Positions 1-5,145 of a DNA stretch of 6,311 nucleotides are shown one piece after another. A program made the translations under genes and the position numbers. The first letter of the stretch is position 1. The number at the start of each line of letters is the position of its first letter. The notes under the pieces were generated by a model that worked only from the letters and a program-made list of their open reading frames with translations, was not told the origin of the DNA and did no database searches. The DNA lies in NCBI GenBank assembly GCA_900754855.1, contig CAAEEI010000096.1, forward strand, positions 1 through 6,311. Direction: 5' to 3'. This stretch comes from Lachnospiraceae bacterium (GTDB taxonomy: Bacteria > Bacillota > Clostridia > Lachnospirales > Lachnospiraceae).

Positions 1-786
1 CGGAGAAGGTTCTTTCGTGATGTTTATAGTTGCTTTGATGGTGGGCGCCAAATAAAAGCCCGGAACGGCGATGAGATCTATAAACCGGATCGGGAGCAGG
101 TGGTGATACAGAAACAGACAGAAGGGATGGAGTCCCGCTGGGTAAAACCATATACAGCGCTGCTGAAAAAAATCATGGGAGTCAGCCGGGAATACCAGTA
201 CGGAAGAATGCTGGAACTGCGGGAACATGATCCATTTACCTGGAGCGAACAAAAAAAAGAAGTCCGCCATCTGGCTGTTGCCCATTCGGAAGAGGAATAT
301 GCAAGGGCCGTCGCATCCGTCTGTACCGGACAGGCAGATGCCGGGCAGGCTATCTGGAAAAAAGACGGGGTGGGGATCAGCGCTCCTCTGGAAGAACTCC
401 TGCTGGAAAACCATTTGTTTATTACGGAGTATATGGTAGGAAAAGAGACCGGGATGGAAAACAGGGTGACCTTTGCCGATCATCTGGAAGTTTTGCCGCA
501 GCACGATCATATCCGGATAACGTTTATGGTTTCAGAACCGGGAGGAAGTCTGAGTGCGATTTTATCTACAATCACAGATTATGGCGTGGGCATTACGGAA
601 ATCTATCCACGTCCGGCTAAAGAGCAGGGACAATTCCGCTTTTTTGTGGAAATACACTGTCATCTGGATACCGGAGAAGGGCAGGCGTTGTTGTACCAGA
701 TCATGAAGGAAACAAGGGAATTTAAGATTCTGGGAAGTTATCGAAAAGAAGGGGAAGAAAATGTTTGCAGAGGAAAAGAATTTTGA
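1..786 (+). CDS. Chorismate mutase (AroQ type) with C-terminal ACT domain; P-protein-like, 5' end missing
   Basis: The frame is open from base 1, so this is the C-terminal 261 residues of a longer protein; the in-frame GTG at 100 is internal. Visible residues 16-66 match the second half of an AroQ chorismate mutase, which turns chorismate into prephenate for phenylalanine and tyrosine synthesis. Lys19, Arg31, Glu32, Ser62 and Gln66 fall where E. coli P-protein has Lys39, Arg51, Glu52, Ser84 and Gln88. Residues about 170-247 form an ACT domain: GGSL at the GALV position, YPRP at the ESRP position, then FFVEIHCHLD and an ending FKILGSY like the P-protein C-terminus. Only about 105 residues separate Gln66 from the ACT domain, against roughly 210 in P-proteins, and the dehydratase TRF motif is not preserved. 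I therefore infer a mutase with an allosteric ACT domain and probably no dehydratase activity. A divergent pheA product is the alternative. The domain assignment is by eye. Confidence 0.72.
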   Translation, partial: RRRFFRDVYSCFDGGRQIKARNGDEIYKPDREQVVIQKQTEGMESRWVKPYTALLKKIMGVSREYQYGRMLELREHDPFTWSEQKKEVRHLAVAHSEEEYARAVASVCTGQADAGQAIWKKDGVGISAPLEELLLENHLFITEYMVGKETGMENRVTFADHLEVLPQHDHIRITFMVSEPGGSLSAILSTITDYGVGITEIYPRPAKEQGQFRFFVEIHCHLDTGEGQALLYQIMKETREFKILGSYRKEGEENVCRGKEF

Positions 787-1465
787 TCGGGAGAAATATG
801 AGGCCTGCCTGCGAAGATTACGCTATGATGACCGGGATGTAAATATGTATGAAGGGATGCTGGATTTTCTCTGGCCCTATGTGGTTTCGCCGGGTTCGTT
901 GTCTGATGAGCGGGGGCTTTTGGCTGAATATACGAAATGGAATATGCAGATGATTGAAAAATGTTATTACCATTTGCCCCATGATCTACCCTATGCCAAT
1001 ATTCGCAGAGCTTATCAGAGCATCGTCCATCTGCGGGACGGGAATCTGGACGCAGGACTTGCGGTGCTGGACGCCATCGGGCAGGAGTCCTTCCAATATG
1101 ACGGTAAGGCGCCGAAATTGCTGATGATGAAAAATGGAAAAAGATTTCAGCCGGTGTCCAAACTGTTTCTTTTATATAATTATGAAAAGGTATTGCGGAA
1201 AATAGAAGGCGCAAAAGCCGACGCTTTTCGAAAAAAATATGCGTTTGCGTTCACAATTTTTGCCGATGGAGAACATGAGGAGCATGACCAGTTTCTGAAA
1301 ATGCAACTGGAACAGAACAAAGACTGTATTTTTTATCCGGTGTTCGAACGGATATATAAGATTCCATGGGGACCGTCCGATTTTTATCTGTATTTTGAAG
1401 AGGGAAAAAACATTCCTTTATCAAAATTAGGGGAAACAGATACTGCCGAAGCAGACGAAAATTGA
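761..1465 (+). CDS. Hypothetical cytoplasmic protein, coupled to the chorismate mutase-ACT gene
   Basis: A 234-residue protein that I do not recognise. The ATG at 761 lies inside the last 26 bases of the preceding gene in another frame. It is preceded by AAGGGG at 749-754 with a 6-base spacer, which supports this start and suggests translational coupling. There is no signal peptide or transmembrane segment, so it is probably cytoplasmic. The protein is rich in aromatic and charged residues (for example WPY at 38-40, YY at 69-70, and clustered Tyr and Phe near 191-212). It has three scattered cysteines (16, 68, 189) with no metal-binding spacing, and an acidic C-terminal tail. The N-terminal 110 residues look mainly helical, followed by alternating hydrophobic stretches. 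No catalytic motif stands out. The only functional hint is its operon partner, so a role linked to aromatic amino acid metabolism is a guess. Confidence 0.85.
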   Translation: MFAEEKNFDREKYEACLRRLRYDDRDVNMYEGMLDFLWPYVVSPGSLSDERGLLAEYTKWNMQMIEKCYYHLPHDLPYANIRRAYQSIVHLRDGNLDAGLAVLDAIGQESFQYDGKAPKLLMMKNGKRFQPVSKLFLLYNYEKVLRKIEGAKADAFRKKYAFAFTIFADGEHEEHDQFLKMQLEQNKDCIFYPVFERIYKIPWGPSDFYLYFEEGKNIPLSKLGETDTAEADEN

Positions 1466-1489
1466 CAAAAAACTGGATTTTTCTGTAAT
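1462..1489 (+). promoter_or_regulatory. Probable sigma-A promoter for the O-acetylhomoserine sulfhydrylase gene
   Basis: A perfect -35 box TTGACA (1462-1467) overlaps the TGA stop of the preceding gene. TGTAAT (1484-1489) follows after 16 bases and matches the -10 consensus at 5 of 6 positions. TAATTT at 1486-1491 (18-base spacing) is an alternative -10 reading, and GATACT at 1495-1500 is another but sits too far from this -35. The remaining leader, about 35 bases, leaves no room for a SAM riboswitch or T-box. Confidence 0.6.
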
Positions 1490-1518
1490 TTCATGATACT
1501 ATAGGGCAGAAAAAAGTT

Positions 1519-1526
1519 AAAGGAGG
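1519..1526 (+). promoter_or_regulatory. Ribosome binding site of the O-acetylhomoserine sulfhydrylase gene
   Basis: AAAGGAGG ends 5 bases before the ATG at 1532. This near-perfect anti-16S match fixes the start codon. Confidence 0.9.
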
Positions 1527-1531
1527 ATACA

Positions 1532-2815
1532 ATGAAAGATTATTCTTTAAATACGAAATGTGTACAGGGAGGATATACCCCTGGTAATGGAGAACCGCGT
1601 CAGATTCCGATTGTGCAGAGCACAACGTTTAAATATGCGACCAGCGAAGATATGGGAAAACTTTTTGATCTGGAAGCGGAAGGATATTTTTACACCAGAT
1701 TGCAGAATCCGACCAACGATTATGTGGCAAAGAAGATCTGCGAACTGGAAGGAGGGACAGCCGCCATGCTGACTTCTTCCGGACAGGCAGCATCTTTTTA
1801 TGCGGTATTTAATATTGCTTCCTGCGGCGATCATATTGTTTCTTCTTCTTCGATTTACGGAGGAACATATAATCTGTTCGCAGTGACAATGAAGAGAATG
1901 GGCATTGACTTTACTTTCGTTTCCCCGGATTGTACAAGGGAAGAACTGGATGCTGCATTCAGACCGAATACGAAAGCGGTTTTCGGGGAAACCATCGCCA
2001 ATCCGGCTCTTACGGTTCTGGATATTGAAAAATTTGCGGATGCGGCCCATGCCCATGGCGTACCGCTGATCGTAGACAACACCTTTGCTACGCCGATTAA
2101 TTGTCGTCCGTTTGAATGGGGAGCAGATATTGTCACCCATTCTACCACAAAATACATGGATGGCCATGCAGCAGGCGTTGGTGGCTGTATCGTAGACAGC
2201 GGTAAATTTGACTGGACAAAATACCCGGATAAATTCCCTGGACTCTGTACTCCGGATGAGAGTTACCACGGGGTTACCTATACAGAGCGTTTCGGTCTGG
2301 AGGGAGCGTTTATTACGAAGGCAACAGCCCAGCTCATGAGAGATTTTGGTTCCATTCAGTCGCCACAGAACGCCTTCCTTCTTAACCTTGGACTGGAAAG
2401 CCTTCATGTCAGAGTGAAACGGCACTGTGAGAATGGTATGGCTGTGGCCAGATTCCTTGAACAGCACGAAAAGGTAGAGTATGTAAACTACTGTGGTCTG
2501 GAAAATGACCGTTACCATGCTCTGGCTGAAAAATATCTGCCAAATGGTTCCTGTGGCGTGGTCAGCTTTGGAATCAAAGGCGGAAGAAAAGCTGCGGAAA
2601 ATTTCATGAAACATTTAAAACTGGGCGCCATTGAGACCCATGTGGCAGACGCAAGAACCTGTTGTCTCCATCCGGCAAGCGCTACGCACCGTCAGATGAA
2701 TGACGCGGAACTGGAAGCCTGTGGAGTGAAACCGGATCTGATCCGTTATTCCTGTGGTATCGAGGACGCTGCAGATCTGATTGCCGATCTGGCGCAGGCT
2801 CTGGAACAGGTATAA
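1532..2815 (+). CDS. metY: O-acetylhomoserine aminocarboxypropyltransferase (O-acetylhomoserine sulfhydrylase), PLP-dependent
   Basis: A complete 427-residue enzyme of the Cys/Met metabolism PLP family, of normal length for OAH sulfhydrylases (about 425-430). It joins O-acetylhomoserine and sulfide to homocysteine, the direct-sulfhydrylation route to methionine, in the cytoplasm. Visible motifs: YFYTRLQNPT (52-61), whose Tyr54 and Arg56 bind PLP phosphate from the neighbouring subunit; SSIYGGTYNLF around 106-116; VDNTFATP (181-188) with Asp182 pairing to the pyridine nitrogen; and THSTTKYMDGH (202-212) with Lys207 as the Schiff-base lysine. PASATHRQM (381-389) and IRYSCGIED (404-412) carry the C-terminal substrate-carboxylate region; Arg405 is the likely contact. 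The long insert around 225-250 fits OAH sulfhydrylase better than cystathionine gamma-synthase or beta-lyase. It appears to be a single-gene unit with its own promoter, and no methionine riboswitch is visible. Strict substrate choice (acetyl versus succinyl ester) cannot be read from sequence alone. Confidence 0.93.
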   Translation: MKDYSLNTKCVQGGYTPGNGEPRQIPIVQSTTFKYATSEDMGKLFDLEAEGYFYTRLQNPTNDYVAKKICELEGGTAAMLTSSGQAASFYAVFNIASCGDHIVSSSSIYGGTYNLFAVTMKRMGIDFTFVSPDCTREELDAAFRPNTKAVFGETIANPALTVLDIEKFADAAHAHGVPLIVDNTFATPINCRPFEWGADIVTHSTTKYMDGHAAGVGGCIVDSGKFDWTKYPDKFPGLCTPDESYHGVTYTERFGLEGAFITKATAQLMRDFGSIQSPQNAFLLNLGLESLHVRVKRHCENGMAVARFLEQHEKVEYVNYCGLENDRYHALAEKYLPNGSCGVVSFGIKGGRKAAENFMKHLKLGAIETHVADARTCCLHPASATHRQMNDAELEACGVKPDLIRYSCGIEDAADLIADLAQALEQV

Positions 2816-2878
2816 TATTCGTCGATGCACACGGCGGTTTCTCTGTCATAAATTTCCGGCAGAAATTCAAAAAAAGAC

Positions 2879-2907
2879 TTATTACGCACATATTTCTAAT
2901 ATATAAT
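2879..2907 (+). promoter_or_regulatory. Probable promoter of the GH73 hydrolase gene
   Basis: A consensus TATAAT at 2902-2907 is preceded after 17 bases by a weak -35 candidate, TTATTA (2879-2884). Transcription would begin near 2914 and give a leader of about 80 bases. No convincing intrinsic terminator separates this from the upstream gene, so read-through is also possible. Confidence 0.5.
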
Positions 2908-2946
2908 ACTTTTGTAACAAAGATGGGAAGAACAAGGAAATATATG

Positions 2947-2980
2947 TAGAAATGTGTCATAAAAGTCATAGAATTTCTGC
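2947..2980 (+). promoter_or_regulatory. Possible leader hairpin just upstream of the ribosome binding site
   Basis: GTAGAAAT (2946-2953) can pair with ATTTCTGC (2973-2980), giving 8 pairs including one G-U and a loop of 19 bases. The 3' arm ends only about 4 bases before the AAGGAG of the hydrolase gene, so it could modulate ribosome access. Its stability is modest and its function is unproven. Confidence 0.25.
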
Positions 2981-2994
2981 TAGAAGGAGAAAAA

Positions 2995-4029
2995 GTGAAG
3001 AAATATTTAATGATTGTAGTGGCAGTGATGCTGCTGTCTCTGTGCGGACCTTTGTCAGCGGAGGCGGCGAAAATTCCTGTCATAAAAAATGGAACGAAAA
3101 CCAGTCTGAAAGGAACACGCATCAATGTCCGTTATGGCGATAAAGCAGAACCGCTGTCTGTTGCGGGAACAGATACCCCTTCGGTGAAAATCGGTTCCAC
3201 GATTTATGTTCCCTGTAAAACAATTTTTTCCGATAACGGGATAAAAGCAGAGTATGCGAGAAAAGGAAACCAGGTAAGTTTCCGTCACGGAGCAAGAAAA
3301 GTGGTGTTTTATGCCAATAAAGATTATGCCAGAGTAAATGGAACGAAGATGAAATTAAAGGTAAAGCCGTATTTTGTGACCTTTACCAGGAGTAATGTGG
3401 CAGACCTTCTGGTGCCGGCACAGCAGGCGGCCTCTTTTTTTGGTCTGAAATATGAGTATAATAAAAAGGCGAAAATGGTAACTTTAAAGGTACGTCCGGG
3501 GATTCACCAGTCGGCTGTTCGGGATAAAGACATTGAGAAGTCTAAATTTATCAAAAAGGTCGGCCCCATTGCCAGAGAAAATTATAAAAGAACAGGGATT
3601 CTCGCCTCGGTGACCATGGCGCAGGCCATTTTGGAAAGTGGATGGGGACAGTCTTCTTTAGCGAAAAACGGAAATAATCTTTTTGGTATGAAAGTAAATC
3701 TTTCGGGAAATAATTGGGCAGGATCAGCGTGGGATGGCGTGAACGCCTATAAAAAAGGTACATATGAGTATGGATCAGGCGGTCGGTATCGGATAACGGC
3801 AAAATTCCGTAAATATTCCTGTATCGAAGATTCCATTGAGGATCATTCCGCATATCTGCTTAATGCAAAAAATGGCAGTCGGAAAAGATATGCCGGATTG
3901 ACGGCAACAACGAGTTATAAGAAGCAGCTGCAGATCATCCGAAAGGGCGGTTATGCAACTTCCGGTTCTTACGTCAGTCAGTTGTGCCGGGTGATTCAAA
4001 CCTATAACCTGACAAAATGGGATAAATAA
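2995..4029 (+). CDS. Secreted cell-wall hydrolase: copper-amine-oxidase-like N domain plus GH73 N-acetylglucosaminidase
   Basis: A complete 344-residue exported protein. The GTG at 2995 has AGAAGGAGA 5 bases upstream, a better start than the internal ATG at 3010. Residues 1-25 are a Sec signal peptide: KK, a hydrophobic core, then SAEAA as the likely signal peptidase I site. Residues about 40-167 resemble the copper amine oxidase N-terminal type domain seen in Clostridia surface proteins, with the repeated pattern of IYVPCKTIF (70-78) and LLVPAQQAASFFGL (138-151) followed by short beta strands. Residues about 182-344 are a GH73 (FlgJ/LytD-type) glucosaminidase that cuts the glycan strands of peptidoglycan. 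The motif AQAILESGWG (209-218) holds the general acid Glu214, followed by NNLFGMK (227-233), FRKYSCIEDSIEDH (271-284) and a C-terminal GGYATSGSYVSQL. A role in cell separation, wall turnover or growth is inferred. It is followed by a strong terminator, so it is probably monocistronic. Confidence 0.92.
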   Translation: MKKYLMIVVAVMLLSLCGPLSAEAAKIPVIKNGTKTSLKGTRINVRYGDKAEPLSVAGTDTPSVKIGSTIYVPCKTIFSDNGIKAEYARKGNQVSFRHGARKVVFYANKDYARVNGTKMKLKVKPYFVTFTRSNVADLLVPAQQAASFFGLKYEYNKKAKMVTLKVRPGIHQSAVRDKDIEKSKFIKKVGPIARENYKRTGILASVTMAQAILESGWGQSSLAKNGNNLFGMKVNLSGNNWAGSAWDGVNAYKKGTYEYGSGGRYRITAKFRKYSCIEDSIEDHSAYLLNAKNGSRKRYAGLTATTSYKKQLQIIRKGGYATSGSYVSQLCRVIQTYNLTKWDK

Positions 4030-4040
4030 AACCAGTATAG

Positions 4041-4076
4041 AGCGTGTGCAAAATAATTTTTGCCGCGCTTTTTTTT
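4041..4076 (+). terminator. Strong intrinsic terminator after the GH73 hydrolase gene
   Basis: AGCGTG-T-GCAAAA (4041-4053) pairs with TTTTGC-CGCGCT (4058-4069) around a TAAT loop. The stem has 12 base pairs, one G-U and a single bulged T. A run of eight T (4069-4076) follows. It begins 11 bases after the stop codon and insulates the downstream two-component operon. Confidence 0.92.
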
Positions 4077-4250
4077 GGGAAAAATGTTTTTTGCCTGGGT
4101 TTTCCTGATTATAGATTGCCAGCATGGACATTCCCCACAGCGAAAACAAGAGATTTCAGGACCCTGGGGAGAAAACCGCGGATGAAAACAGCGAAAACAT
4201 GACAAGCCCGAAAAACGAAAAAAATAGATTGCGCAATGCAGAAGATTGTA
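4077..4250. promoter_or_regulatory. Gene-free, repeat-bearing upstream region of the two-component operon
   Basis: No believable gene is present between the terminator and the regulator's promoter. The stretch holds two pairs of direct repeats: ATAGATTGC at 4111-4119 and 4224-4232, and ACAGCGAAAACA at 4137-4148 and 4188-4199 (51 bases apart). The hexamer GAAAAC recurs at 4142, 4171, 4184 and 4193. TCCCCA (4132-4137) and TGGGGA (4165-4170) form an inverted pair. A 10-base palindrome, ATTGCGCAAT, lies at 4228-4237. Such direct repeats upstream of a response regulator suggest binding sites, perhaps for autoregulation, but this is inference. Confidence 0.4.
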
Positions 4251-4255
4251 TTTTA

Positions 4256-4264
4256 TGGTAAAAT
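4256..4264 (+). promoter_or_regulatory. Extended -10 promoter of the two-component operon
   Basis: TGGTAAAAT (TGn followed by TAAAAT) is an extended -10 element matching TATAAT at 5 of 6 positions. No good -35 lies 16-18 bases upstream, which the TG motif can compensate for. The predicted start near 4271 gives an unusually long leader of about 190 bases before the regulator's ATG. Confidence 0.6.
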
Positions 4265-4286
4265 ATTCCCTGAAGAAAATGAACGC

Positions 4287-4312
4287 AAAAAGGGGAAGAA
4301 AAAAGGGGAAGA
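4287..4312 (+). repeat. Perfect 13-base tandem duplication in the purine-rich leader
   Basis: The unit AAAAAGGGGAAGA is present twice in direct succession. Both copies carry a ribosome-binding-site-like GGGGAAG. They sit about 20-40 bases after the predicted transcription start, in a leader that is almost entirely purines. Confidence 0.7.
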
Positions 4313-4350
4313 GGATAATACGAAGAAAATTCGTTCTGCAGGAAGGGCGG

Positions 4351-4458
4351 ATGGAAAAAGAGAAAAAGATAGAGAACAGCAGAAGGATTTTCACATTTTT
4401 TTCATACGGATTGCTTATGATAGAAACAGACAAAAAGCAGAAAGATTTGGAGGAATAA
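4351..4458 (+). CDS. Possible small upstream ORF (35 aa) in the regulator's leader
   Basis: The ATG at 4351 is preceded by GGAAGG (4341-4346) with a 4-base spacer. It opens a 35-residue frame, very rich in Lys and Glu with a short hydrophobic-aromatic stretch in the middle (FTFFSYGLLMI). It ends at TAA 4456-4458, three bases before the response regulator's ATG and just after that gene's GGAGG. If translated, it would be coupled to the regulator. No family resemblance is recognised, and it may simply be an untranslated leader of A-rich sequence. Confidence 0.25.
   Translation: MEKEKKIENSRRIFTFFSYGLLMIETDKKQKDLEE
4449..4453 (+). promoter_or_regulatory. Ribosome binding site of the response regulator gene
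   Basis: GGAGG lies 8 bases before the ATG at 4462 and decides that start. Confidence 0.85.
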
Positions 4459-4461
4459 CAG

Positions 4462-5139
4462 ATGGAAAAGTTAAAAATTCTGGTCGTTGATGATGAAAGC
4501 AGAATGCGTAAACTGGTCAGAGACTTTTTAAAAAAGAAAGGGTATGAAGTAATTGAGGCCGCCGATGGTGAAGAGGCGCTGGATTATTTTTTTGAAGATA
4601 AAAGCATCAGTTTGATTATCTGTGATGTGATGATGCCAAAGATCAATGGTTTTGAAGTGGTCAAAGAAATTCGCCAATATTCGCAGGTGCCAATCATCAT
4701 GCTCACGGCCAAAGGGGAAGAGAGCGATGAACTCAATGGTTTTGATCTTGGTGTGGATGAGTACATTTCCAAGCCGTTTAGTCCGAAGATCCTCGTTGCC
4801 CGGGTGGAAGCGATTTTGCGCAGAAGCAATTCTCTTGCCGCCGGAGAGGTTTTGCAGGCCGGGGGAATCGAGCTGGATATTGCCGCTCACGAGGTAAAAA
4901 TTGACGGCAAAGATATTTCTTTGAGTTTTAAAGAGTTTGAACTGCTGACCTATTTTGTGATGAATCAGGGGGTGGCTCTTTCCCGGGAGAAAATCTTAAA
5001 TGCGGTCTGGAATTATGATTACTTTGGTGACGCCAGAACCATTGATACCCATGTAAAAAAACTGAGAAGCAAACTGGGAGATAAAGGGGATTATATCAAA
5101 ACCATCTGGGGGATGGGATATAAATTTGAAGTGGAGTAA
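4462..5139 (+). CDS. OmpR/PhoB-family response regulator transcription factor
   Basis: A complete 225-residue cytoplasmic DNA-binding regulator of standard length for the family. The receiver domain spans about residues 3-121: acidic pair Asp10-Asp11 for Mg binding, phospho-acceptor Asp55 in IICDVMMP (52-59), Thr82 in MLTAKGEE, and Lys104 in SKPF. A short linker leads to a winged-helix output domain at about 130-225, with the recognition-helix segment RTIDTHVKKLRSKLG (192-206) and the terminal wing IKTIWGMGYKFE. All phosphorylation residues are intact. The gene is followed after 6 bases by the sensor kinase, its presumed phosphodonor. The target genes are not known. The adjacent cell-wall hydrolase and the upstream direct repeats are candidates only by proximity. 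Confidence 0.95.
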   Translation: MEKLKILVVDDESRMRKLVRDFLKKKGYEVIEAADGEEALDYFFEDKSISLIICDVMMPKINGFEVVKEIRQYSQVPIIMLTAKGEESDELNGFDLGVDEYISKPFSPKILVARVEAILRRSNSLAAGEVLQAGGIELDIAAHEVKIDGKDISLSFKEFELLTYFVMNQGVALSREKILNAVWNYDYFGDARTIDTHVKKLRSKLGDKGDYIKTIWGMGYKFEVE

Positions 5140-5145
5140 AGGCCT

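Larger units (their letters stand above)
2844..2980. repeat. Paired repeats flanking the cell-wall hydrolase promoter
   Basis: TGTCATAAA occurs at 2844-2852 and again at 2955-2963 in the same orientation. GCAGAAATTC at 2859-2868 is perfectly inverted as GAATTTCTGC at 2971-2980. Each 9-mer is followed about 7 bases later by one copy of the 10-mer. The two composite units lie on either side of the putative -10 box at 2902. The arrangement could be an operator pair, or chance in AT-rich DNA. Confidence 0.4.

Noticed and set aside
100..102. GTG at 100 as the start of the first gene
   Set aside because: The frame is open back to base 1. The codons before it encode chorismate mutase residues (Lys19, Arg31, Glu32), and no ribosome binding site precedes the GTG.
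1547..2614. Long open frame of 355 codons on the minus strand
   Set aside because: It lies fully within the metY gene on the opposite strand, has low-complexity, unlikely protein content, and has no ribosome binding site. The + strand gene has unmistakable PLP-enzyme motifs.
2851..2867. AATTTC-CGGCA-GAAATT hairpin after metY as a terminator
   Set aside because: The stem is only 6 mostly A-T pairs and is followed by A residues, not a T run, so it is not a convincing intrinsic terminator on the + strand. The minus strand has no T run after the stem either.
2995..3069. Lipoprotein signal (Cys17) in the hydrolase leader
   Set aside because: The residues before Cys17 are LSL, which does not fit the lipobox rule of a small residue at -1. 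SAEAA further on is a better signal peptidase I site.
4002..4433. Minus-strand open frame of 143 codons across the gap before the two-component genes
   Set aside because: Its Phe- and Ile-rich product is just the complement of purine-rich leader DNA. It also crosses the intrinsic terminator and the end of the hydrolase gene.
4236..4490. 84-codon + strand frame overlapping the start of the response regulator
   Set aside because: Its ATG lies upstream of the predicted transcription start, there is no ribosome binding site, and it overlaps the well-supported regulator gene in another frame with Lys/Glu-rich low-complexity content.
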